Assembly (NCBI GenBank): GCA_946619625.1
Contig: CAMOMF010000108.1
Coordinates: forward strand, 1-6,638
Origin: an uncultured Bacteroidales bacterium
GTDB taxonomy: Bacteria > Bacteroidota > Bacteroidia > Bacteroidales > Paludibacteraceae
Direction of reading: 5' to 3'
Length of the DNA: 6,638 nucleotides
The notes under the pieces were generated by a model. That model was not told the origin of the DNA and searched no databases. It worked only from the letters and a program-made list of their open reading frames with translations. The translations under genes and the position numbers were made by a program. Shown here one piece after another: positions 1 to 5,792 of the stretch (positions within the stretch are counted from its first letter, which is position 1; each line of letters opens with the position of its first letter).

Positions 1-105
1 AGCCGCACCATTGCCGATTTGGAAGGCTCTGCCGACATAACCGCGAACCACCTGCGCGAAGCCATCAGTTACCGCGAACTGGACAAAGAGGAGCAGTGGC
101 TATAA
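1..105 (+). CDS. yifB: YifB/ComM-like Mg-chelatase-family AAA ATPase, C-terminal end only
   Basis: Frame 1 is open from the window edge to a TAA at 103-105 and gives 34 residues. It begins SRTIADLEGS and continues through ITANHLREAISYRELDK. This matches the end of the YifB/ComM family (Mg-chelatase-like AAA+ ATPases), where an arginine-containing RTIADLxGS stretch followed by a helix ending in AxxYRxLD closes the C-terminal domain. Family knowledge: ComM acts as a branch-migrating helicase in natural transformation, while in Bacteroidetes the role is not established. The Walker motifs lie upstream of the window and cannot be checked. The gene converges on coaE with a 50-nt gap. Identification rests on a short tail, so the family call is good but the exact ortholog is not proven. 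Confidence 0.8.
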   Translation, partial: SRTIADLEGSADITANHLREAISYRELDKEEQWL

Positions 106-125
106 AGGGCGGGTAGGCAGGTTTG

Positions 126-173
126 CATGCCAAACAAGGTCCATGTCAGATAAGGTCAATGTCGGACAAGGTC
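126..173. repeat. Three 16-bp tandem units spanning the coaE stop codon
   Basis: Three adjacent units occupy 126-141 (CATGCCAAACAAGGTC), 142-157 (CATGTCAGATAAGGTC) and 158-173 (AATGTCGGACAAGGTC). Neighbouring units match at 13 of 16 positions. The last unit encodes the final residues of CoaE on the minus strand, and its junction with the middle unit carries the TGA stop (156-158). Because 16 is not a multiple of three, adding or losing a unit would change the frame and the C-terminus. A weak 5-bp stem (GTTTG 121-125, CAAAC 131-135) overlaps the first unit. Confidence 0.8.
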
Positions 174-782
174 TAATAGGGTGGTGAGGTCTATGTTGGG
201 GGAGGTGTTCACATAGACCATGTCGCTGCGGCGTTGGCGTTCGGTTTCGGGCAATTGTTGTGCCATGCGGGCGCGGATGGCGTCTTCGCTGAGGTGGTCG
301 CGCGCCATAACACGGGCAATGCGCACTGATTCCGGCGCGGTCACACAGACCACTTTGTCACATATGTCGTTCAGTCCGCTCTCAAAGAGAATAGCACTCT
401 CTACAAACACCATTTTTTCTTCATGATGTAAGTTCGCCCAGCGGAGAATATCTGCTTTGACTGCGGGGTGAATAATAGCATTGAGTTTGTCCAGCAGCGT
501 TTCTTTCCTTCGGACCGCCCCAGGGGCTATCCCTGCGTGTGCACCCTGGGGAGACCCGAACACTTTTTCCGACACATACCGGGTCTGGTAGTGCCCGTCA
601 CAATATGCCCCTTCGCCCAGCAGGGCAATAATAGCGGCTCGGACGGCGGGGTCTTCCTCTACAATCCGCTTGGCTGCCCGGTCACAATCATAGACGGGAA
701 AACCTTTCTCCGCCAATGCGTGGGCGAAGAAAGATTTTCCGCTGCCGATGCCGCCTGTTATGCCTATGATGGTTGGGTGCAT
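156..782 (-). CDS. coaE: Dephospho-CoA kinase
   Basis: This enzyme phosphorylates the 3'-hydroxyl of dephospho-CoA with ATP, the last step of coenzyme A synthesis, in the cytoplasm. The 208-residue product is close to the usual 200-206. The N-terminus has the P-loop GITGGIGSGKS (residues 7-17), followed by the DCD acid motif at 32-34, LNAIIHP at 100-106, ESAILFE at 128-134, and a lid-type helix around 157-186 with conserved Arg residues (RVMARD, then RxxxQ). The ATG at 782 places the P-loop at the normal distance from the start. Residues 76-92 (GSPQGAHAGIAPGAVRR) look like an in-frame insertion between the VF and KETLLDKLN segments, where relatives have a short loop. This DNA contains a perfect 8-bp inverted repeat. 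The C-terminus ends inside a 16-bp tandem repeat. The gene follows pepD by 61 nt on the same strand, with no promoter seen between them, so co-transcription is likely. Confidence 0.93.
   Translation of the reverse strand: MHPTIIGITGGIGSGKSFFAHALAEKGFPVYDCDRAAKRIVEEDPAVRAAIIALLGEGAYCDGHYQTRYVSEKVFGSPQGAHAGIAPGAVRRKETLLDKLNAIIHPAVKADILRWANLHHEEKMVFVESAILFESGLNDICDKVVCVTAPESVRIARVMARDHLSEDAIRARMAQQLPETERQRRSDMVYVNTSPNIDLTTLLDLVRH
518..551. repeat. Imperfect palindromic element inside coaE
   Basis: CCCCAGGG at 518-525 and CCCTGGGG at 544-551 form a perfect 8-bp inverted repeat with an 18-nt centre. They lie wholly within the part of coaE (507-557) that encodes the extra 17 residues at 76-92. GC-rich palindromes placed in frame inside conserved genes resemble small mobile palindromic repeats known from other bacterial groups. 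That it is such an element is inference, since only one copy is in the window. Confidence 0.5.
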
Positions 783-843
783 GAGGTTTTTAGGAGTGTA
801 AGAGTAGAGGTGTGTAGAGTCGGGTGAAGGTCCTTAACCTGTT

Positions 844-2298
844 TTACAGTGCTTTGAGGGTGGCGACGAGGAATTGGTAGAACTGTTCTACCGTCTTGAT
901 ATTCACCGCCTCTGATGGACTGTGTGGATGGACGATAGTGGGTCCGAAGGAGATCATATCCAGTCCGGGGTAGTTGGTGGAGATGATTCCACACTCCAAG
1001 CCGGCGTGAATAACCATCACTTTGGGCTCTTTGCCGGGGAACGTCTGTTTGTACACTTCTTGCATTGTGTCCAGGATTCGGCTGTTGGGATTGGGTTTCC
1101 AGCCGTTGTATGAGCCACTGAACTCGACATCGGCACCTGCCAAACGGAAGCACGAGTCCAGAATCTCCATGAACTCCTCCTTGCGGCTCTCAATATTCGA
1201 GCGCGAGAGGCACATCACCTTGATTTGCTGCTCGTCCATGCTGATCATGGCGAGGTTGTTGCTGGTCTCGACTATACCCGGCATGTCGGTACTCATCCGG
1301 TATACGCCGTGCGGGCAGATGGTGATGGCATGAATGAGGAAGTCCTGGGTGTCCTCGGGCAGCAATCCCTTGAGCGCCTTGACACCGGCGTCCTCTACCG
1401 TGAGGTGAATATCGTCCTCGATGCCGTCGTATTCTTTGATAAAGAGGTCCTCGTAGAAATCCGCCAGTTCGAGCAACTCTTGTTTTCCTTCGGCAGGAAC
1501 GGTGAGGATGGCAAACGCTTCGCGCGGGATGGCATTGCGCAACGTGCCTGCCTCTACGCATGCCAAGCGTGCCTCGTATTCGCTGACCGCCTCTTTGATG
1601 AACTCGAAGAGCAGTTTGATAGCGTTCGCACGCTGCAGGTGTATGTCGCATCCGGAGTGTCCTCCGTGCAAGCCGCGGAGTGTTACTCGAAGTGCCACGT
1701 CACCTTCGGGTACGGGTACAGGACTGTAGAGGAAAGTGGCGGTTGTATCCACACCTCCGGCACATCCGATATACAGTTCGCCTTCGGTCTCACAATCGAG
1801 GTTGAGCAGAGTGGAACCTTTGAGTACTCCTCCTTGCAAGGCGTTGGCGCCGTACATGCCGGTCTCTTCGTCCACGGTGAAGAACGCCTCGAGTGCAGGG
1901 TGCTGCAGCGTGTTGTCGGCAAGGATAGCCATGGCAGCGGCTACACCAATGCCATCGTCAGCGCCGAGGGTTGTGCCGTCAGCGCGCACCCACTCGCCGT
2001 CCACGTAGGCTTGGATGGGGTCTTTTTCGAAGTCGAAGACTTTGTCGCTGTTCTTTTGGGGCACCATGTCCATGTGTGCTTGCAGGATGACACCGGGCTT
2101 GTTCTCGTACCCTTTGGATGCGGGCTTGCGGATAATGACGTTTCCGATTTCTTCCTGAATAGTTTCGAGTCCGAGACTACGACCATAGTCGGCAAGGAAG
2201 TCGCTTACTTGTTTCTTCACGCCGGAGGGACGTGGAATTTGTGTGAGAGAGTGGAAATGTTTCCACACCTCTGCCGGTTGTAAATCTTTCAGTTCCAT
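844..2298 (-). CDS. pepD: Xaa-His dipeptidase (aminoacyl-histidine dipeptidase, M20 family)
   Basis: This cytosolic di-zinc peptidase hydrolyses X-His dipeptides such as carnosine-type substrates and feeds histidine and other amino acids to metabolism. The product is 484 residues, against 485 for the E. coli enzyme. The metal and catalytic motifs are complete and in order: QAHMDMV (H75, D77), LGADDGIG (bridging D114), DEETG (catalytic E144 and ligand E145), LNLDCE (D168), the HGGHSG loop at 211-216 in the lid/dimerisation region, and HPHSPSE near the end (H459, equivalent to H461 in E. coli). The ATG at 2298 gives the standard family N-terminus (MELKDLQPAEVWKHF). No TAnnTTTG box is visible in the 163 nt upstream, so the gene is probably read from the ansA promoter, with coaE downstream. 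The gap from ansA holds a duplicated 44-bp element. Confidence 0.95.
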   Translation of the reverse strand: MELKDLQPAEVWKHFHSLTQIPRPSGVKKQVSDFLADYGRSLGLETIQEEIGNVIIRKPASKGYENKPGVILQAHMDMVPQKNSDKVFDFEKDPIQAYVDGEWVRADGTTLGADDGIGVAAAMAILADNTLQHPALEAFFTVDEETGMYGANALQGGVLKGSTLLNLDCETEGELYIGCAGGVDTTATFLYSPVPVPEGDVALRVTLRGLHGGHSGCDIHLQRANAIKLLFEFIKEAVSEYEARLACVEAGTLRNAIPREAFAILTVPAEGKQELLELADFYEDLFIKEYDGIEDDIHLTVEDAGVKALKGLLPEDTQDFLIHAITICPHGVYRMSTDMPGIVETSNNLAMISMDEQQIKVMCLSRSNIESRKEEFMEILDSCFRLAGADVEFSGSYNGWKPNPNSRILDTMQEVYKQTFPGKEPKVMVIHAGLECGIISTNYPGLDMISFGPTIVHPHSPSEAVNIKTVEQFYQFLVATLKAL

Positions 2299-2313
2299 AT
2301 ATTTTGTTAGTTT

Positions 2314-2357
2314 GACGCTACGCTGTTAGAGTGCCCTGCGGGCAGTTTGAAATTGTT
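2314..2357. repeat. 44-bp intergenic direct repeat, copy 1
   Basis: This copy begins GACGCTACGCTGTTAGAG and ends CAGTTTGAAATTGTT. It is identical to copy 2 except for one base (A at 2328, T at 2407). It contains TGCCC-TGC-GGGCA (2332-2344), a 5-bp stem with a 3-nt loop. It lies in the transcribed gap between ansA and pepD. The hairpin is not followed by a strong U-run on either strand, so it does not look like an intrinsic terminator. Confidence 0.9.
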
Positions 2358-2392
2358 TCTTTCCTCGCAGGCTCGGACGATCACTGCGTGTG

Positions 2393-2436
2393 GACGCTAC
2401 GCTGTTTGAGTGCCCTGCGGGCAGTTTGAAATTGTT
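2393..2436. repeat. 44-bp intergenic direct repeat, copy 2
   Basis: This second copy starts 79 bp after the start of copy 1 and matches it at 43 of 44 positions. It has the same TGCCC-TGC-GGGCA hairpin core (2411-2423). The 35 bp between the copies are unrelated to the unit. The near identity suggests recent duplication or insertion of a dispersed intergenic repeat. A role in ansA-pepD mRNA processing is possible but unproven. Confidence 0.9.
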
Positions 2437-2461
2437 GGATGCTTCGCGTGGAGATGGTTTG

Positions 2462-3499
2462 TTAGTCGATTGTCATTTCTCCGCACAGAGGTCGTTGCAG
2501 GAGGACTTTCACCACTTCGGGATGGTCTTCGTTTTCGCCCAGCAGGTACATGAGTTTGGTAACCAGTGCCTCGGTGGTAATGTCATAGCCTGAGATTACG
2601 CCTGCAGAGAGCAAGTTGAGCGAGGTCTCGTAGCGCCCCATTTCCACCGCTCCGACAAAACATTGCGTCTTGTTTACGATGATAATTCCGCGGTCAATTG
2701 CCTCTTTGAGCGCGTCAAAGAGCCATTTGTCGGAGGGAGCGTTGCCAGCTCCGTAAGTCTCCAGCACGACGGCTCGTAGCCCGGGGATATTCAAGATGGC
2801 GCGCACCACCTGTTCGCTAATGCCGGGGAAGAGTTTGAGAATAGCTACATTCTCGTTGATACGTGTGCGCAGTCGCAGGGGTTTATGCTTGTCGTTGTAG
2901 TGTACACGGCCGGGATAGTAACGGATATGCACGCCGGCCTCTGCCAGCGGCTCGTAGTTGTAACTATTAAAAGCGGCAAAACGTTCGGCGCTCTTCTTGG
3001 TGGTACGGTTTCCGCGGAAGAATCGGTCCTCGAAAAAGATTCCCACCTCCGGCACGATGGCATCGCCGTCTTCGTCCTGAGCAGTGGCGATTTCGATAGC
3101 AGTCAGAAGGTTTTCCTTGGCATCGCTGCGGCGTACCCCTACAGGCAATTGGCTGCCGGTGAAGACGACGGGTTTGTTCAGATCCTCCAACATGAAAGAA
3201 AGGGCAGAGGCGGAGAAAGCCATGGTGTCCGTGCCGTGGAGAATAACGAAACCATCGTATTTCGTGTAGTTGTTATAAACAATCTCTGCCAAGCGTTTCC
3301 ATATTTCAGGGTTGACGTCCGAGGAGTCAATGAGTGGCGAGAAGGAGAGCATGTCCACGTGGATATCAGGGGCGTTCAGTTCCGGCACGAGCTGCTTGAA
3401 TTCTTCCATAGAAGCAGGGCGCAATGCGCGCGTCTCCGGGTCTTGCGTCATGGAGATGGTGCCACCTGTAAATACTATCAAAACCGATTTTTGTTTCAT
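2462..3499 (-). CDS. ansA: Type I (cytoplasmic) L-asparaginase
   Basis: This enzyme hydrolyses L-asparagine to L-aspartate and ammonia. It has no signal peptide, fitting the cytoplasmic type I class. From the ATG at 3499 the product is 345 residues. Catalytic motifs: TGGTIS with nucleophile T14; LHGTDTM with T90 and D91; NRTTK with K168 at the position of the catalytic lysine. Other conserved blocks are TGSQLPVG-RRSDAKEN (114-130), LETYGAGNAP (246-255) and the C-terminal NKTQC-GAVEMGRYE region (276-291). The flexible loop after TGGTIS (MTQDPETRALRP) lacks the tyrosine present in the E. coli enzymes, so the loop may close differently. The frame runs back to a TTG at 3523, but that codon overlaps the promoter -7 box, so ATG 3499 is the better start. 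It is the first gene of the likely ansA-pepD-coaE unit. Confidence 0.94.
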   Translation of the reverse strand: MKQKSVLIVFTGGTISMTQDPETRALRPASMEEFKQLVPELNAPDIHVDMLSFSPLIDSSDVNPEIWKRLAEIVYNNYTKYDGFVILHGTDTMAFSASALSFMLEDLNKPVVFTGSQLPVGVRRSDAKENLLTAIEIATAQDEDGDAIVPEVGIFFEDRFFRGNRTTKKSAERFAAFNSYNYEPLAEAGVHIRYYPGRVHYNDKHKPLRLRTRINENVAILKLFPGISEQVVRAILNIPGLRAVVLETYGAGNAPSDKWLFDALKEAIDRGIIIVNKTQCFVGAVEMGRYETSLNLLSAGVISGYDITTEALVTKLMYLLGENEDHPEVVKVLLQRPLCGEMTID

Positions 3500-3507
3500 A
3501 AGCGTAA

Positions 3508-3527
3508 ACCTTTGCGAGTGCAAAGGT
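3508..3527. promoter_or_regulatory. 20-bp perfect inverted repeat over the ansA -7 box and start region
   Basis: ACCTTTGC (3508-3515) and GCAAAGGT (3520-3527) are exact reverse complements separated by GAGT. The right half overlaps the -7 element of the ansA promoter, and the left half covers the expected transcription start and short leader. The position suits an operator at which a dimeric repressor would block transcription. A hairpin in the leader is an alternative. No regulator gene is in the window. Confidence 0.5.
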
Positions 3528-3552
3528 ACTGCTTTTTTTTGACATGTGCAAG
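3521..3552 (-). promoter_or_regulatory. Bacteroidetes-type promoter for ansA
   Basis: Read on the minus strand, TACCTTTG (3521-3528) matches the TAnnTTTG -7 consensus. CTTG (3549-3552) stands 20 bp upstream as a three-of-four match to the -33 TTTG. The start of transcription would fall a few bases past the -7 box, about 15 nt before ATG 3499. The DNA behind it (3533-3588) is made of short A and T tracts. This promoter probably drives ansA, pepD and coaE. Confidence 0.75.
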
Positions 3553-3601
3553 AAAAAAGTGCTTTTTCTGCAAAAAAGGAGAGTTTTTATAACTAGGAGT
3601 C

Positions 3602-3678
3602 ATGAGTCGTCAGTTATCCACGGCTCTGCCGATCGTACGAGCCTTGCGAGTAAAGAATTATGAGTTATCAGTTGTCCA
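3602..3678. repeat. Degenerate 19-bp direct repeat pair
   Basis: ATGAGTCGTCAGTTATCCA (3602-3620) and ATGAGTTATCAGTTGTCCA (3660-3678) match at 16 of 19 positions and start 58 bp apart. ATGAGTTATCAGTT-like strings are common low-information intergenic repeats in several bacteria, so this may be a decayed dispersed repeat rather than a regulatory pair. Confidence 0.6.
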
Positions 3679-3829
3679 TTACGCGCGCTTTGGGTGAGTC
3701 GAAAAGAATGAAGGACGCAAGAATTCCCGCAGGGGCTGTTTGTGGACTTATAAATGGAAAGAAATTATCAGAAAAATGTGTTTTTTGTTATGAAATTATT
3801 GCTAAAAGGCAGGAGAAAGGTGAATTTTG

Positions 3830-3861
3830 TTTGCAAGAATTAGGAAAAAGCAGTACCTTTG
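3830..3861 (+). promoter_or_regulatory. Bacteroidetes-type promoter for the activase genes
   Basis: TTTG at 3830-3833 and TACCTTTG at 3854-3861 match both consensus elements exactly, with a 20-bp spacer. Transcription should begin near 3867-3870, giving a leader of about 30-35 nt before ATG 3901. The block AAAAAGCAGTACCTTTGCA (3845-3863) is identical to the same part of the ansA promoter on the other strand. Confidence 0.82.
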
Positions 3862-3867
3862 CAGTCG

Positions 3868-3887
3868 ATTTAATAACCTTATTAAAT
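3868..3887. promoter_or_regulatory. 20-bp AT-rich inverted repeat at the activase transcription start
   Basis: ATTTAATAA (3868-3876) and TTATTAAAT (3879-3887) are exact 9-bp reverse complements around CC. It starts 7 bp after the -7 box, so it sits on the expected transcription start and leader. The 2-nt centre makes a protein-binding DNA site more likely than an RNA hairpin. No family of regulator is recognised from the sequence. Confidence 0.5.
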
Positions 3888-3900
3888 AAAGGGCAAAGAA

Positions 3901-5664
3901 ATGTCGACTGATATGTATAAATTAGGCATTGATATTGGCAGTACGACCATCAAAATGGCATTGTTGCGAGTGCCGGACATGCAGATAGTTGCCACAGCGT
4001 ATGAGCGGCACAACGCCAATCCGGCGGCGGTGGGGGCGCGTATGCTGGAGGAATTGTTTGCACGGATAGAAGGGGATGCTGATGCGCGTGTGTTGGTGGC
4101 AGTGACCGGTTCGGTGGGCATGGGCTATGCGGCACGGATGGGTGTACCTTTCCGGCAAGAAGTGCTGGCAGCCGCTGAAGTAGTGAAGAGAATGTACCCG
4201 GACGTACATACGCTGGTGGATATAGGCGGCGAGGACAGTAAAATGATATTCTTCGAGCCAGGACGAGTGCCGGACATGCGGATGAATGGCAACTGTGCCG
4301 GCGGGACAGGGGCGTTCATTGACCAGACAGCAACTCTGCTGGGCGTGGATATTACAGAGATTAACGATCTGGCGGCACAGGCTGAACAGATTTATCCCAT
4401 AGCGTCTCGCTGTGGTGTATTTAGCAAAACGGATATACAGAACCTGATTTCCCGCTCGGTGAGCAAGGCAGACATAGCCGCCTCCATGCTGAATGCCGTG
4501 TCCATGCAGGTGGTGAGCGCCCTTGCACGCGGACAGGAGATTATGCCCTGCGTACTGTTGTGCGGCGGTCCGTTTGCGTATATCCCCGAACTGCGCAAAT
4601 ATATGCTGAAATCCATGAATATCCGTGAGGAAGAGTGCCGCGTGGCGGAGTACAGCCAGTGGATTCCTGCCATCGGGACGGCATTGATGGCGGAGGGAGA
4701 GAGCATGACGGTGCAGGCAGTGCGTGCGCTGTTTGAAAGGACGGACGTGCAGACATTGCCCGCAAATAGTTTGCCGCCGCTGTTCCGCAGTGAGACGGAG
4801 TATAGGTCTTGGCTTGCAAGCAAAGAGGCGCAGATCCCCCTGTCAAGAGGCAGTATCAAGACTGGCGGGAGATATTTCTTGGGCGTGGACAGCGGCAGTA
4901 CTACGACGAAAGTGGTGCTGTTGAACGAGACAGACGAACCGGTATATACCGACTACAGGTACAACAACGGCAATGCGTATGAAGCTTTTCGAGAGTCACT
5001 TCAGCAGTTGCATGCGCAGGTTGGTGGGGATGTGGAGATTGTCGCCTCATGCTCAACCGGATATGGAGAGAACCTGCTGCGGAAGGCATTTGGGTTGGAC
5101 CATGGGATAGTGGAGACAATGGCACATTTCATGGCAGCGAAAGCGTTGTTGCCGGACGTGAGTTTTGTGCTGGACATAGGCGGTCAGGACATGAAAGCGA
5201 TATTCGTGGAGAACGGAAGCATCCGTCGGATAGAGATCAACGAGGCGTGCTCGTCGGGCTGTGGCAGTTTCATCATGACGTTTGCACGGCAGTTGGGCTT
5301 TGAAGTGGGAGACTTTGCCCGGATGGCACTACGTGCGCAGCACCCCTACGACCTTGGGACACGGTGCACGGTGTTCATGAACAGCAAGGTCAAACAGGCG
5401 ATGCGCGAAGGGGCTTCCGTAGAAGATATAGCGGCAGGGTTCAGTTACTCGGTGATAAAGAACTGTCTGTACAAAGTGCTGAAATTGCAGTCTTTCGATG
5501 AGTTGGGCGTCCATATCATGGTGCAGGGCGGCACGTTCAGGAACCACTCGGTTGTCCGTGCGTTGGAGTTGCTGACGGGGAGGGACGTATGTTTCAGTCC
5601 GATTCCGGAGTTAATGGGAGCATACGGGTGCGCCCTGTACGCCAGACTGCAGGCAGGATGGTAG
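3901..5664 (+). CDS. Two-domain BadF/BadG/BcrA/BcrD-family ATPase (2-hydroxyacyl-CoA dehydratase activase-like)
   Basis: The 587-residue product has two tandem ASKHA-fold activase domains, roughly 6-265 and 325-582. Domain 1 shows DIGSTTIK (11-18), DIGGEDSK (107-114), NGNCAGGTG (129-137), RCGVFSKTD (170-178) and LLCGGP (219-224). Domain 2 shows VDSGSTTTK (329-337), DIGGQDMK (425-432), NEACSSGCG (447-455), RCTVFMNSK (488-496) and VQGGTFRN (541-548). C132/C171 and C450/C489 are each 39 apart, the same spacing as C127/C166, which bind the intersubunit [4Fe-4S] cluster in HgdC of Acidaminococcus. Known for the family: ATP hydrolysis drives a low-potential electron into a partner iron-sulfur dehydratase, and the proteins are oxygen-sensitive. 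The start could be ATG 3901 or ATG 3913 (MYKLGIDIGS); 3901 is the first. It has its own promoter. The DUF2229 partner that is often fused to it follows as a separate ORF. Substrate unknown. Confidence 0.9.
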   Translation: MSTDMYKLGIDIGSTTIKMALLRVPDMQIVATAYERHNANPAAVGARMLEELFARIEGDADARVLVAVTGSVGMGYAARMGVPFRQEVLAAAEVVKRMYPDVHTLVDIGGEDSKMIFFEPGRVPDMRMNGNCAGGTGAFIDQTATLLGVDITEINDLAAQAEQIYPIASRCGVFSKTDIQNLISRSVSKADIAASMLNAVSMQVVSALARGQEIMPCVLLCGGPFAYIPELRKYMLKSMNIREEECRVAEYSQWIPAIGTALMAEGESMTVQAVRALFERTDVQTLPANSLPPLFRSETEYRSWLASKEAQIPLSRGSIKTGGRYFLGVDSGSTTTKVVLLNETDEPVYTDYRYNNGNAYEAFRESLQQLHAQVGGDVEIVASCSTGYGENLLRKAFGLDHGIVETMAHFMAAKALLPDVSFVLDIGGQDMKAIFVENGSIRRIEINEACSSGCGSFIMTFARQLGFEVGDFARMALRAQHPYDLGTRCTVFMNSKVKQAMREGASVEDIAAGFSYSVIKNCLYKVLKLQSFDELGVHIMVQGGTFRNHSVVRALELLTGRDVCFSPIPELMGAYGCALYARLQAGW

Positions 5665-5792
5665 GTAACTGTACAAGAATTATTTACACGCATATCATCA
5701 ATAGTACAGAGAGTGTGAAGAAAAATGAATGAATAATCATACAGACGAAAAGCACAGCGTGGCAGATCGTCCGTAACGTAGTGAAAGAAAGA
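5665..5792 (+). other. 128-nt gap between activase and its DUF2229 partner
   Basis: No promoter of the TTTG/TAnnTTTG type and no terminator hairpin is visible, so the two flanking genes are probably co-transcribed. The upstream frame, read past its TAG, stays open for only 17 codons. The downstream frame is open back to 5733, with a possible GTG start at 5781 four codons before the ATG. A short ATG frame at 5725 ends after three codons. Confidence 0.6.

Larger units (their letters stand above)
3553..3900. other. Divergent intergenic region without a supported gene
   Basis: This stretch lies between two outward-facing genes. It holds AT tracts behind the ansA promoter (to 3588), a degenerate 19-bp direct repeat (3602-3620 and 3660-3678), and a possible stem GGCTC/GAGCC (3622-3626, 3639-3643) enclosing the palindrome TCGTACGA. 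From 3826 it holds the rightward promoter and its palindromic leader. An 83-codon frame from 3660 to 3911 runs straight through that promoter and overlaps the next gene, so I do not call it. No RNA gene is recognised. Confidence 0.7.

Noticed and set aside
121..135. Possible terminator stem GTTTG/CAAAC between the convergent genes
   Set aside because: The stem is only 5 bp, AT-rich and has no T-run on either side. It is better explained as part of the tandem repeat.
1225..2283. A 352-codon open frame on the plus strand
   Set aside because: It lies wholly antisense to pepD, whose metal-binding motifs are complete. Long antisense frames arise from codon bias in such genes.
2332..2423. GC hairpins TGCCC-TGC-GGGCA as intrinsic terminators for ansA
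   Set aside because: The stems are 5 bp and lack a following U-tract on the ansA-sense strand, and no promoter for pepD is visible downstream, so termination here is not supported.
2390..2593. A 67-codon plus-strand frame over the second 44-bp repeat
   Set aside because: Half of it is antisense to the ansA 3' end and the other half is repeat sequence. No protein features.
3500..3523. TTG start at 3523 extending AnsA by eight residues
   Set aside because: The codon overlaps the -7 box of the ansA promoter, so it would not be in the transcript. ATG 3499 gives the normal N-terminus directly before the TGGTIS motif.
3660..3911. An 83-codon plus-strand frame in the divergent region
   Set aside because: It begins in a degenerate repeat, passes through the rightward promoter and overlaps the start of the activase gene. 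There are no motifs and no promoter of its own.
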